DNA of 64,000 bases from Palaemon carinicauda (Eukaryota; Arthropoda; Malacostraca; Decapoda; Palaemonidae). Positions 33,301-44,699 of the stretch are shown piece after piece. Where the stretch lies: NCBI RefSeq assembly GCF_036898095.1, contig NC_090751.1:74779432-74843431 (forward strand). The letters run 5' to 3'. How positions within the stretch are numbered: the stretch's first letter is position 1; each line of letters opens with the position of its first letter. Under the pieces are notes generated by a model. It worked only from the letters and a program-made list of their open reading frames with translations, did no database searches and was not told the DNA's origin. Both the position numbers and the translations under genes were made by a program.

Positions 33301-36300
33301 GGACAGGTCAGGGGATTGCCCTCCCTAGCAGGATTTGCTGTTGCCTCTGAAGCCTTTGGATTCTTTTGGACGAAAGGTATCATAGGCTCCTGAGGTTGCA
33401 TCAGCTTTTTCTTAGGAGCAGTCTTTTTCTGATCGTTCTTGGTGGTTGTAGTTCTCTGCGGTTGTTGCTGCTGTCGAGGAGGCTTACGGGGAGCTACCAC
33501 GCGCTGAAGGAGAGAGTCGTGGCTCGCCTTCCTCCAGCGCTCGGCCACAGCCTCGATGCGGCTCCCGCGAACACCGTAGGGATATCCATCAGAGCGTTGC
33601 GGAGTCTCCTAGTCTCCCTCTTCGGCAGCTGTTTTTGGAATCTGGAGGCCACAGCATCTCGGCGCCTCAAGATCCAGTTGGCCCATTGGTTGACGACATT
33701 CTCCATCAAGACTTCACGGGTCCGCCCCGAGAGAAGGAAGAAGAAGAGGGCTTCCTTTCTCTTTGTTGATGAGAAGTTCTCCTTCTTGGCGAGGTAGCCA
33801 ACTGTCCCCCAACCAATAATCCAACCATGAGGAGGATTGCTGAAGGCTTTGCCAGCCTCTCGATGGTGTCTCCCGGTGTGAGCGACAAGATTTCTGGATC
33901 GAGCGGTAGATGTGAGGGATCGTCATCAATCACCCTCTTAGTACTTCCTGTGCCTGATTACGGTGGAGGACGAAGTCTGGAGGAATCAGCCGCTCTGAGT
34001 GAGTGCGTAGCGTCAGTTACCTGGGCATACACTCGCTTCTTTGGCGCCTTCACCCCCCTTGACAAGGGTAGGGATACTCTGGTTTTGGTGGGTTTAGGGG
34101 CGTCTGAGAACAGATCCAGAACTGTGTCTTGGCCCTCGCGTGGAACCTGGTCTGGTTCCCCAAGGTTGTTCACGTGGCAAATGCACGAAAGGACCTGAAG
34201 AAAAACTCTATCAGAATCTTTTTGCTCCAGTACAGACACCTTTGGGCTGGAGGCCCATCTGAGTGGTTAGATCCATCGTCAAAGGGTATTTCCTCACCCG
34301 AGCTAGTTCCCATAGCAGCTCAAGGTGGGTGGAGTTTGTCAACTGGGGTCTTTCATGATCTGGAAGGCAGACCACTGTGGGATACACTCCCCACAGCGGT
34401 TGGACCCTTAGACTCATTCCTTTGAGGCTGACGGTCACCCATAGACCGCCAATTCTTAGGAATGGTCTTAAGAGTCCTTCCTCTCTTTGGGTGGAGCGAA
34501 GGAATCCAGGAGAGAGTTTTCCCAAAGCTCTTGTGACCTCGGATCCTTCTCCCTCAGTCACGCTGGCTTGAGTAGGAGCCTCCTTGGGGGATGATCCCGC
34601 ATGCTGCATGGGCGACAGACGGTAGTGCTCCGTGTATGAGATCTCTCTTGGAGATTTCTAAGCCCTGCTCAGCCTAGGGTGCGAAGTATCTCCCGTAGGA
34701 GGAGTTCTATTCCTCCTTTCCCTCCTCTTGCCCTTGGGCACAATAGGAATCATGTCCAACCTCTCTCACATGGGGTTCTGCGTGGTTGGACCCATACTCC
34801 TCAGGTAATCCTCGTATCTAGAGGAGAGCACCGTGGGAGAGGATCGGGTCTGCCTCGGGGATGAAGAGCGTCGAGGATTTGAAGGGGGGGAATCTTCACT
34901 CTTGTGGTCCAACAAAATCGATGGGGCTCTAACTACCGAGGAAGGGGGTTGTGCTGGAAGAGCTACCGTCTCCTTGATAGCCTTCACCAGGTCCTGAAAC
35001 CATGGGGTGTCTTTGGTAAAGGAAAACTCTGCAGAGTTATACCTCGATGTCTAGGACCTAGTAATGAAGCCTCGAAGGGAACTGGTCTCGAGGGCTTATC
35101 GGGTCTATCATATTCCCGTGGGGAACATCGCTTCGAAGTTCTCGGTGTAACTGTAAGCCTAGGAGCCTCATGGTGATCTGTGCCTCAGTGTTGTTGGTGC
35201 ATAACACCTACTTGTTATGTGCGCATTGGCTGGGCCTTCGGTGGTTCCATAGCACGATCCTGCTGGATGGAATGCCCTAGGTCTCTTTCCCACTCCCTCT
35301 TACGTGAAGAGAGCTCGCTATTTGGTGTGTGCTCGCCCTCGGGCAGGTGTGCGCTCTCGCCACAGTGCAGTTAACCAGGAATATGCTCTCTTGGAGGGGC
35401 GCGCATGCACTGAACGTCCCTGCTATCGCCAGGTGTAGCAGTCTGAGGATGCGCTGGAGCGCATAAGGTAGAGAGCATGCTTCCTAGAAGCGCGCATGTG
35501 TTGTAATGAGTGCAATGCACTCCCTGAAGTTGTAGCGCTTATTGCATGTCTTGAGCGCTCACCGTATGGCAAGCGAGGAGCGTTCACCGAGTGTGGCATG
35601 CGAGGAGCGCTCACTGGGTGTGGTGCGCGAGGAGCACTCACTGGGTGTGGCGCGCGAGGAGCACTCACTGGGTGTATCGCGCAAGGAGCGTTCACCGGGT
35701 GAGGCGCGCGAGGAGCGCTCACTGGGTGTGGGGCGCGAGGAGCGCTCACCAGGTGTGGCGCGCAAGTAGTGCGATCTGGTGATGGAGCGAGCTCTGAATG
35801 GTACCGAGCAGTGGTCAAGTACATAGCACTCGCCCTTTGCTGGGCTTGGTTCGCTGCAATCACTTTGTGCTGACGAGTCTCGCTGCTCTGAGCGCGTGTA
35901 CGCGTCTCACCCTGAGGGTGAGTATCGAGCCAAAGTCATGAGTGCACCTTACTCTCCACCGTTAGTGAGGTTAGGGTTGGCACTGCGTGCTTGAGCACGG
36001 GAAGATGGTATAACGCTCTCTACACCCTGCGGGTGTGATGGCGAGGAGGCAAGACGATGTGACGAGTCATGTGACCGTTATTGGGCTTCGAAGGGCTACC
36101 GTCAGATGGACTCAATCCTGGTATGGATGAGTCCATAGGGCATTGGTGGAACCCCAATGGGGGGAAACACTCGGGGGAGACTTGCTTCTCCCACAAGCGG
36201 GAAGGACGGTCAGCCCCCTTAGCTCCCGGGGGAGCATCGTCACAAGGGCGAAACTGAAGATCGGCAACGATGGTTGTAGATTTCTCTTTCCTCGGAAGGA

Positions 36301-36964
36301 TCGATTCCCCCTCACCTGGAGGCAAGCCTCCAGAGAATAAAGTCCTGGTTTAGCAGGAGGAACCAAGCCGAAGCTTGTTCCTGGAACTTGAGAGTCCTCA
36401 CCTGCCTCTGTCCGTCCTCTGAAGGAGAGCGGATGGAGTAACGGGCCGGAGACGAGGACTGCGCCTAGAGCACACGTGCATGCCCAAGCGGAGGACCTCC
36501 TAAAGACATTCCTTGGACCGGGTGTGTGTGTGTGTGTGTGTGTAGTAAGCCCAAAGATGGCCATATATGTTGCAGCAAGTCATCATCAATGGGTTTCCCT
36601 GCGGCGGAGGTCGGCAATGCTTCGCTATGGGGAGCAAAGGAGACCGCCGAACAGCAGGGTTGCCGCTCTTACTCGAAGGGGCTCCAGGGGAACCCGAACG
36701 GGAAGAGCCAGAATGGGCGGATTGATGGGCAGGAGTAGGTGGTCTGGGTTACTTTCCCTTCGCCGCAAACTCCGAGGGGGAAGAATCCTTCTTCGATCTC
36801 TTCTTCCTGCATTTACCAAATCGCACCCATTGGGAGGGCGACCACTCCCTACAATCATTGCAGGAGTGACCCCTGCACGAAGGGCAGAGACCATGAGGGT
36901 CCGTCTTTTCGGCGGACATGAAGGTGCCGTAGCGGCGACCTTCCTTCCCAGGACAGGTTCGCAT
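33301..36964 (-). pseudogene. Gag of element D
   Basis: The start at Met 36964 reads MRTCPGKEGRRYGTF, then the Cys/Trp cluster PHGLCPSCRGHSCNDCREW and SQWVRF with a Lys/Arg tail, as in element C. Further along come a 9-residue tandem repeat (35569-35767), acidic stretches, and near RT (33494-33709) QWANWILRRRDAVASRF, the counterpart of SANWVLRKRDTILAKL in element C. Frames change many times. About 3.6 kb is long for a DIRS gag region. Confidence 0.65.
35569..35767 (-). repeat. 27-bp minisatellite in gag of element D (9-residue unit)
   Basis: About seven copies of GCGAGGAGCGCTCACTGGGT plus GTGG(T/C)GC. On the minus strand the unit reads APHPVSAPR with small changes. The period is a multiple of three, so the frame is kept through all copies. 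Confidence 0.92.
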
Positions 36965-37124
36965 ATTGAACCTTCACGGGCAAGCACTCTTGAAAAGAAA
37001 AAATAAAGCCAAAGTAAAAAAAAGCATAAATTCAAACCAGCTAGTTCCAAAATATAGGAGGTATATTTCCGCACTACTGTATTTTGCGGGAGAGAAACAG
37101 CACGTCTACATTCTACCGGGCCGA

Positions 37125-37304
37125 ATGGAAAAGTGACAGCTGGTCGTCGGTATGCGGGGAACGGGGGAGTGGTCACTCCCCCCCCCTAACTAGCGAAAGG
37201 AGGGAGCTCAGTAGTTGAAAAAGCTATTGGCTAGTTTTCAGCTTCGCCGAAATTGATACCCTACTAAAGAGGACAGAATAGTTTGCATTGTGTCGGAACA
37301 AATG
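37125..37304. repeat. Right (5') inverted terminal repeat of element D
   Basis: Reverse complement of 28590-28770. The tip GACAGAATAGTTTGCATTGTGTCGGAACAAA is mirrored in the ICR. Confidence 0.9.
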
Positions 37305-37488
37305 TTTGATAGTAAGAACAATAGTAGTCATAATACCTCTGGTGCTGCTATAAAATGACAAATTTGGAGGCAATTTGTATTTTACATAATACAAACCTGG
37401 AGTTCTTTACATAGGAGAATAAATCAGCGCAAGCTTGTATACAGCTATTAAAATCTCATTTTTTCGACTCTGTCTTTCTCTGTCCATA

Positions 37489-37572
37489 GCCCAGTTATCT
37501 AAAGCTGTGACGCTCAGCCCAGTTATCTAAAGCTGTGACGCTCAGCCCAGTTATCTAAAGCTGTGACACTCA
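37489..37572. repeat. 28-bp tandem repeat, three copies
   Basis: GCCCAGTTATCTAAAGCTGT plus GACGCTCA, three adjoining copies, the last with GACACTCA. There are no spacers, so it is not a CRISPR. Confidence 0.95.
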
Positions 37573-37732
37573 AATTACACGATGTTTTAACATGATGTAA
37601 AAAAAAAAACAATTCCGGTGGTTACTAGTAGCAGCAGGGAGAAGCACCGCTTCCCCCCTCACTCATACTTTCTTTACTTTGAGTGCAAACAAGACTTTCC
37701 CCTACGGGGTTAGGTGATGGCGGGTATTGTAT

Positions 37733-37837
37733 GTGTAAAGAACTCAAGGTTTGTATTATTGAGAAAAATACAAGTTACCACTTACAAATTTGTTCTTTGT
37801 TCCTACACAGAACACAAAACTTACATACTTTACATAC
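37733..37837. other. Internal complementary region (ICR) of fragment J
   Basis: TGTAAAGAACTCAAGGTTTG is the complement of the terminus near 37390-37410. It is followed by AAATTTGTTCTTTGTTCCTA and CACAG, the right-end signature also seen in D and E. Confidence 0.75.
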
Positions 37838-37870
37838 AGAACACAAACCTTACATACTTTACATTGGAAA

Positions 37871-39829
37871 CTTAAACTATGGTAGGTGGAAGTCACTTCA
37901 ACTGGCTGAACTTTGAATCTGGGATTGCAGAATCCAAACATGATAATGCAGAGGATGCGCATTTTTACATCTTGTAATCCAATAGTGTCTTCTCAATACC
38001 AGCAGGCTGACGGTCCGAGTGAAAGTGAAAATGAGAGTTTGAACACAATTAAGACTGTCAAGGCTAAGTACTCATAAAACCACGGGGTTGTGATTATAAT
38101 TACTGAAAGCCAACATCTCAACACTCCCTCGTAAGATTAGAGAAGCAACTTGAATATAGTCAGCCGTCAATATTCGCGGGAGTTAGGTAACAGAAGCAGG
38201 AGCGAAAAGCGAAAATCCGTGAATATTTGCTGCCAAGGGTGGGTCAACTCATAACTTAGCAACTCGCTGCCCATTGCTACGTGAGGACAACTAATGCACT
38301 AAGTAACATACTGTACTGACTAATATTGTTTTTACTTGGGGTCTATCACAGTATAAATATTATGTCAGCTTATGAACACATTTCAGTAATGGTACATGTA
38401 CATGTGTACTGTATGTATATGCATACAGTACATAGTAAGACCACAATACACATAACATGAGTCATCACCACATTTCTAAGTCATCAATGTAATACCATAA
38501 CACTGTTGTTCCTTTATTCATGACAGCCATTGCACCATTTTTCATAAAAAGACTCCAAGCAAGGACCTGTCGGAATGTTACAAGCCTAGGGACCTTATCC
38601 CAGAGCCTCGCCACAAGTCCACCTATCCTATGACCGTCTACTCCCCTGGAGTATCTCATTTCAGACATCTTTGAAAACAACGTTGCTATTCAGTCGCCAT
38701 AAAGCAAGACCAGGAAAAGACAAGAGACAGACAGACTAATGACCAATGGGACATCCAGCAAGGCCAGTGAACCCACCATCAGGGATTGAAAGGGGTATTT
38801 TGTTGCAAAACCGGGTGGGCATGTTCCTCGCCCTTCAACCATCATAGAAGTGAGATGTCTCTTCCACTTCCTCCTCGTGAAAGGCGACAACATCTCTTTA
38901 TCAAGGTAAGGTGTCTGTATGAGAACCTTATATCCTCCTAATCCTTACCAAGCCTTTCGTCTCCTTATCATCATATCCCTTACTCTCCTTTTAACCTTAA
39001 CGGAAGATCCTACCCACCAAACCTTCATTAGTTTTATCCTTGCAATAGTGTTTCAAGTTATCCAATTGTTATTGGTTACTCCTTAAGAGATATAAACACA
39101 TGACTTTGTGTTCCTAGCTTATGTAAGTAACTTGCCTAAGTGATTGGTGTGTCATTTTTCATTTTGGCTCGGAAGAGAACAAATGTTATTCTCTTCCACA
39201 AACATGACAATAATACATGGCCTAAAACTTGAAACTTTTCCTTTTTCTCTTTCAGGTGTGCTTACGTGCAGTTTGTCCTGCCATAGAAGGGCACTGTTGC
39301 GACAACTTTATGTCAACGATAGAAACCAATCCTCACAGCCTTTATCCATAACTCATTATATGAGGGTATAGGACAAAGAATACAAAATCCTGAAAAATTC
39401 ATTGAGCTTTGTAACGCAATGGATATGCATATACAAAATATTTTGTCAAAATTCCTCTTACTTTCATAGTTACAGGGTAATTAATGGAATTAACTCAATA
39501 AGCCAAAAACATTGATCTCTAGAAATAATGCACTCTTTCTTCTGTTATCATAAATTTTGATAATCATAACATTTTAATGAAAAAAAAAATGAGCAACGGC
39601 ATCTGCATGGATTCCATGAGTCATAGGACAGAGTATTACACCCTTCGTCCATCAGTGCTAGTACAAAACTCAGAAGGAGTACACGTTTGAGTTTGACCTC
39701 TGACATTCACTCCTTTTTACGTCTTGTTTTTTTCTTGGTTTCAGTAAAAATTTCAACATCTTGCTAACATAAGGAAGAAGAAAATTGGCTCTAATAACAG
39801 TTCAAAAGTGGGTAATATTGGGAAAATTT

Positions 39830-39830
<1 letters not shown>
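37871..39830. other. No gene recognised; possible Tigger-type TIR scrap
   Basis: At 38159 the phrase AGTCAGCCGTCAATATTCGC resembles a Tigger/pogo terminus, but no partner end was found. Two minus-strand open frames (38465-38680 and 38690-38893) have no supporting motif. A donor-like AAG/GTAAGG (near 38906) and an acceptor-like TTTTTCTCTTTCAG (near 39255) on the plus strand are too weak to call exons. Confidence 0.4.

Positions 39831-39832
<2 letters not shown>

Positions 39833-39915
<83 letters not shown>
39833..39915. repeat. (GA)n microsatellite
   Basis: Pure GA run followed by a TG-rich tail. Confidence 0.98.
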
Positions 39916-39916
<1 letters not shown>

Positions 39917-40202
39917 TGTGAGTGTGTGTGTATGTGTGCGTATGTGTGGGGGGGGAGAGGCCGCCTTGCCTGACAGAAGCCTAAAGAAGCAAGATATTGA
40001 GCAAAGGGATCTTCATTTATGATTAAATTATGATAAATAACATAGTTTTGGATTACTAATATCCAAAAATAAACATATAATTCATAATAATCATGATTTA
40101 TTAATATTCTCTTTGTAAAAATACAAAGGAAAACTTTGAACACCCATATCTCAAAACTATACTTATTATTATTATCATTATTATCATAAGGGTAAGGGAG
40201 AT
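39916..40202. other. No gene seen
   Basis: A/T-rich, ending in a short ATT/ATC tract that adjoins the LINE fragment. Confidence 0.5.
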
Positions 40203-40600
40203 GTGCATGAGTGTTGTAATTCAAGGGGTATTAGTTTGTTGAGTGTAGTTGGAAAAGTGTATGGTAGAGTACTGATTAATAGGATTAAGGATAAAACAGA
40301 GAATGCAATCTTACAAGTACAGGGTGGTTTTAGAAGAGGTAGGGGTTGTATGAATCAGATTTTTACAGTTAGGCAGATATGCGAGAAATATTTAACAAAA
40401 GGTAAGGTGGTGTATGTTGCGTTTATGGATCTGGAGAAAGCGTATGATAGAGTTGATAGGGAAGCGATGTGGAATGTGATGAGGTTATATGGAGTTGGTG
40501 AAAGGTTGTTGCAAGCAGTGAAAAGTTTCTACAAAGGTAGTAAAGCCTGTGTTAGGATAGGAAATGAAGTGAGCGATTGGTTTCCGGTGAGAGTAATCTG
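40203..40600 (+). pseudogene. LINE reverse transcriptase fragment (fingers and palm start)
   Basis: Open over 132 residues: NSRGISLLSVVGKVYGRVLI (block 1-2), QGGFRRGRGCMNQIF (block 2a) and YVAFMDLEKAYDRV (motif A, catalytic Asp). It ends at WFPVRV, just before the usual RQGC block. It belongs to a non-LTR retrotransposon family different from the LINE at 1-2165. Both ends are truncated, and the copy has few errors. Confidence 0.85.
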
Positions 40601-40602
40601 AT

Positions 40603-40963
40603 TGTGGGTTACTATAACCTATGTGCATGACTTCCCTTTCCTCACAGTTGAAAGGCATTTGCCATTTCCTGGACAATTTCCCTAGCTTCATTAGATCTTC
40701 TCTTAAGGCAGCTTCTATGTCTTCTGAGTTCGCAGCATTTATGGCTAGTTTAGTATCATCGGCAAATTTGGGTATTCTACAATTAATCCAAACTCTATGT
40801 CGTTAATGTTGAACAATGAGCCAAGGACAAATCCTTGAGGTACTTTGTAACAGCTTCCCACTCTGAAGCTTTTCCATTGATTACAACTCTCTGTTTTCTG
40901 TTTGTTAGCCAAGCTTCAATCCATTCAGCTGGCTCGTCAATGATGCCTAGTGTTCTAATATGG
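40603..40963 (-). pseudogene. LINE reverse transcriptase fragment (motif C region), opposite strand
   Basis: The minus strand reads WLTNRKQRVVINGK, then after frameshifts PQGFVLGS (motif B), KFADDTKLAINAANSEDIEA (motif C, FADD) and EVMHIGYSNPQ. This style fits CR1-like LINEs such as the one at the left edge. It meets the plus-strand LINE fragment head to head near 40600 and stops at the foldback element. Confidence 0.82.
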
Positions 40964-42466
40964 ATTTTTGGGCTCAGGCCATGTCGTCCTGATGGAAGTT
41001 CCTTCGTTAGTAGCTTCCTAGGTTATATTTGACTACAGTGATATATCCCAGAGAATTTACCAAAGGTATCCAGAATTCTAACTCCTGGAGCGAATATCCC
41101 TTGAAGATTTTTAAGAAGGGATATCGCATAAAATCAGAGGACGTATTCTTGACACGTCTCATAGCTATCTACACCCCTAATAGCGTTTTCGCTTCGAGGG
41201 GGAAAAAGTGGCAAGAATATAGGAGAGCCGTTATTAAGGCAACGCTCCTACTGTACTGTAAATAGGCGCCACCCCCCGCCGCCTCGTGGTGCCATCTAGC
41301 CATTCTTTCCCTTGTAGCTTTGCTGACCGGTGTTTATCCTGTGTTATCTCTCACTATTTTGGATTTATTTCGCTGCTATAATGTCTTCACCAGCTTCATC
41401 TGCCCCTGGAAAGTTAAGTAATATCTTTGAATTGTGTAAATGTAAGCTCTTGCCAGTTTTACTCTTCGATTGAGATCGTAATTAACGTAACAAGAGCTGT
41501 TGCCAGCCGGATGGCGTCATGGACGCGGTCGTTCTTTTTGTACATTTAGTTAGCCAAGAACGACTTTCCCGGCATCGCTTGCTTCTTAACTTTAGCTATT
41601 TAGCAATTTAGCTAGGGATTTTTATATTATGTCCTTGTTGTCGTGAATTTGGCTAAATATTTTGAGCCTCACGAGTGCTAGGCTTCCTAACCTAGGCACT
41701 TTCACACTTCATGCATGATATAACCTTCCTGGTAAAGTTTTACTGAAGCTCAAGCAATATTTTATACATTTAAGATATTACTGCATTTAATTTTCCTCTT
41801 CCAAGATAGTATACGAGAGTTTCGGTGAACGATTCTCACTGCTCCTAGGCTACTAGCCTAGGGGCTTTAGTATACTTTCATACATGTCCCCAATTGCTCT
41901 TGTATTGTCTTTCAGGGGAGACTGCACCTCCTATACCTTTCAAGCCAATACCAATCTCCTGGTGGGATTCAAGAGCAATTCCTCTCCCTCTGACTAGCCT
42001 AGGCTACCCTCAGTTAGCTTTGCCCAGAACTGAGTTCTGGCAAATCTTCACTGGGACGTTCTTTTGACAAAGGATAACGATTCCCTCCCTAATATACTGT
42101 ATCTGTTACACCTACAAAGCTACAAAGAATGGCTAGATGGCGCCACGAGGCGGCGGTGTGGCACCTATTTACAGTACAGTAGGAGCGTTGTCTTAATAAC
42201 GGCTCTCCTATATTCTAGCCACTTTTTCCCCTCGAAGCGAAAACGCTATTGGGGGTGTAGATAGCTATGAGACGTGTCAAGAATACGTCCGCTGATTTTA
42301 TGCGATATCCCTTATTAAAAATCTTCAAGGGATATTGGCTCCAGGAGTTGGAATTCTGGATACCTTTTGTAAATTCTCTGGGATATATCACTGTAGTCAA
42401 ATATAACCTAGGAAGCTACTAATGAAGGAACTTCCATCAGGACGACATGGCTACCTCACCCAAAAA
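40964..42466 (+). mobile_element. Foldback element with long inverted repeats, B-family relative
   Basis: Arms of about 370 bases (40964-41330 and 42110-42466) are inverted copies differing at scattered positions. The arm tips read TTTTTGGG(C/T)..AGGCCATGTCGTCC. The 780-bp centre has no coding capacity. The left arm plus the first 550 bases of the centre match 25241-24784 and then 18233-17890 (the B leader). It looks like an internally deleted DIRS with only terminus and leader kept. Open frames in the arms appear twice because the arms are copies. Confidence 0.85.
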
Positions 42467-42722
42467 TAGATTTCCGTTCATTAACTTTTGAAGTTAAGTA
42501 TATGATGCCTATTGCCCTGCTTTTGTAATAAATGCTAAAAAATATTCTGGAAAAATCCAAAAATCGTTGTCACACATGACATCTTTTGTTTAATACCATG
42601 TTGGCTGTCTATCAGAAGATTGGTTTTCTTTACACACACACACACACACAATATTAAAGTTAGGCTATTCATTCCTGATAAACAAACCTAGTCTACGTGT
42701 GAAAACCTTGGAAGCCATAAAA
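42467..42722. other. No gene seen; short (CA)n
   Basis: Holds a CA microsatellite at about 42633-42650 and otherwise A/T-rich sequence up to the left end of element E. Confidence 0.5.
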
Positions 42723-42835
42723 TAACAAATTTGGAAATAATTTGTATTTTTCCTAACATACAAACCTGGAGCTATATATAATAGGGTATTACTATCGGCG
42801 CAGCTGAAAGACAAGCCATGATAATTTTAGTGGGG
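42723..42835. repeat. Left (3') inverted terminal repeat of element E
   Basis: GTATTTTTCCTAACATACAAACC, then AATAGGGTATTACTATCGGC and GCAGCTGAAAGAC, the reverse complement of 49676-49766. Confidence 0.9.
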
Positions 42836-42971
42836 GATAACTACCCCATCCGCTAATTAGCGAGTGAGGGGTGGGGTAGACTGGCTACCCCGCTCGCTCA
42901 CACCTCTCGGCTGAGTAACCACATTGCTTTATGGCAGGACTTCTCGGGGGACAGGGTGGTGGGCCAATTTG

Positions 42972-43073
42972 TATAAATAGCTCCAGGTTTGTATGTTAGG
43001 AAAAATACAAATTATTTCCAAATTTGTTATTTGTTCCGACACATATACAAACCTTCGCTATTTATAATAGGGT
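42972..43073. other. Internal complementary region (ICR) of element E
   Basis: AATAGCTCCAGGTTTGTATG ... CCAAATTTGTTA is the complement of the left end. TTTGTTCCGACACATATACA ... CTATTTATAATAGGG is the complement of the right end. Confidence 0.9.
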
Positions 43074-43599
43074 GACTTACTCTTAAGAGGGAGGAAGTCC
43101 TCACCAACTGGCCTTGGTCATAACCCGGGGTCCTCTCTATTTCGATCTGTGATCGAAAGTAGAAGGGATCCTACCCTCGCTAAAGTCAAGTGCCGATATG
43201 AGGTAATGCACTGATAGCGGCCTGCAGAGGCTTGTGTGAGAGTGGAACTAACAGTGTGGCTTGTCTTTAACATAGGAACTCGAGTACAGAACCTAATGTT
43301 CTTAAAGACTTACCCAATACCTTCCCTCTAAAAGGTATTGGGGACGTAACAAAGTATTCTTCTATACTTAGGAGGCACAAGGGAAATGGGTCTTACCTGC
43401 AGCGAAGTGAGCTCAGCTATGCTGAGGCTTGCGAAGCTGTTTTCCCCAGAGGGGAGAAGATGAAAAGATGAAAGGAAGAAAGGAGCCAGACATTCTTACT
43501 CATTCAACCCAGACTAATCCGGGTAGCCTCAGCCCTCAGCCCTCTGCTACTTGCCCATCAAGGCACCTGCGGTGTTTAGACCATTTGTTGTGCGACCAC
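43074..43599 (-). other. 3' non-coding part of element E
   Basis: No motif. Contains an adjoining direct echo of AAGTATTCTTCTATACTTAGG-type sequence. Confidence 0.45.
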
Positions 43600-44520
43600 C
43601 ACAGGACCAATGGAAAAGGTCTCCATGTTCTTGTGGGTTACGTCTTTGCAGGTAGTGGGCTGTGAAGGTCGATTGACGCTTCCACATGCCCACTCAAAGT
43701 ATCTGCACCACAGAGTAGTTTCTTGAACGCCCGGACGTAGCAACGCCAGTGACGTTACGAGCTCTGGGTCTTAGGATGGAGGAGAGTCTAGATTAAGAGT
43801 AACCTCAATTGCTTTCCGATCCCAGAGGGGAAGGAAATCCTTGAGGTCCTCCTTTTGACCTTCCCCGTGCTGGTCAACAGTGCCGACATACAAGGACGAG
43901 CTGGTATCGTTCTTTTAAGGTAACCCCACAGACTCCTCACCGGGTAAACCCCAGTTGATGGGTTTCCGGTTACCGAACGAAGGCTCTTTATTCGAAATGG
44001 GCTGCACCTAGGGTACAGAACACTCGGATTTGAGTCTTGGCAATCCACTCAGGGACGCCGCTTAAGATTACTTCTCCCTGTCTCCTAAGATAGGAGACAT
44101 CAGAGGTTGGATCGTACAACACACTAATTCTCTTGGTCAAAAGCTCAAGTGAGTTGAAAGGGCGTCTTCTGTGTAAGGAAGCGATCTGCTGCTGGGCCTA
44201 CGGTTCGTAGAGAGGGGCCTTCAGAGACTGAAGGACCCGAACCGGGTTCCCAGGAGAAGGTTTAAATCCGACGGGGGTTAAGTTATCTCACACTTGCATA
44301 AGTAAAGGCATTGATGGGAGAGAATCCCTTTCCACGACATCAGTCACAAAGGACCGAACACTTCGCCTGGAAGACAGACGCTAAAAAGTGTCTGAGGGGC
44401 CTAGACATCTTTTCCGTAACCTGTTGGGAAAGGCCTCTCTGAGAGGGGTGATTTAGGATCGTCCCAGGAGAGAAGTCGAAGCAAAGCTATGGCTTAGGAA
44501 AGTGTTAGCATGTGGCTGCT
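43600..44520 (-). pseudogene. Tyrosine recombinase remnant of element E
   Basis: Frames change often. Readable parts on the minus strand are EKMSRPLRHFLASVFQAKCS (core-binding start, cf. EKMSRYLRRSSAAVYQAKWA in C), then 44048-43788 with CQDSNPSVLYPRC, PFRIKSLRSVTGNPSTG and PVRSLWGYLKRT, then a damaged C-terminal part near 43650-43690. The catalytic Arg, HxxR and Tyr blocks are not intact. Confidence 0.7.
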
Positions 44521-44699
44521 TGGAAGATCGTGTCGTGGAGGAAGATCCCTCGGAACTCCGTCAGGAGCTGTAGAAGGTCCGGGAACCATTCTGCGGGTTG
44601 CCATAGCAAAGCTATTGGAGCTCCGTCAGGGGCTGCAGAAGGTCTGGGAACCATTCTGCGGGATGCCATAGCGAAGCTCTTGGAGTCATTGATAAGATC

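Larger units (their letters stand above)
28567..37304 (-). mobile_element. DIRS-type retrotransposon D, carrying two MITEs
   Basis: ITRs lie at 28567-28770 and 37125-37304, the ICR at 28809-28903, with YR, RNase H, RT and a long gag on the minus strand. MITEs occupy 29372-29994 and 31686-32695. Without them the element is about 7.1 kb. Termini share sequence with C and E. Confidence 0.9.
37358..37870 (-). mobile_element. 3' fragment of a further DIRS element (fragment J)
   Basis: A left-type terminus (AATACAAACCTGGAGTTCTTTACA near 37390) and an ICR (37733-37837) lie about 340 bases apart, as in D and E, but no YR follows to the right. It abuts the right end of element D. Confidence 0.7.

Noticed and set aside
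35423..35863. Open frames on both strands over the 27-bp array
   Set aside because: Repeat period divisible by three keeps several frames open; only the minus-strand frame agrees with the direction of element D.
37489..37572. Possible CRISPR-like array
   Set aside because: 28-bp units adjoin without spacers in a eukaryotic DIRS fragment; it is a plain tandem repeat.
38465..38680. YIDD in a 71-codon frame, suggesting a reverse transcriptase
   Set aside because: No other RT block lies around it, and the motif is followed at once by the end of the frame.
38820..39330. Possible plus-strand exons with donor near 38906 and acceptor near 39255
   Set aside because: No protein motif on either side and phases could not be matched to a convincing coding sequence.
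41029..42400. Twin 60-80 residue frames (MTTVIYPREF...) in both foldback arms
   Set aside because: They are copies because the arms are inverted repeats; a third relative at 24808-25059 is diverged, with no sign of coding constraint.
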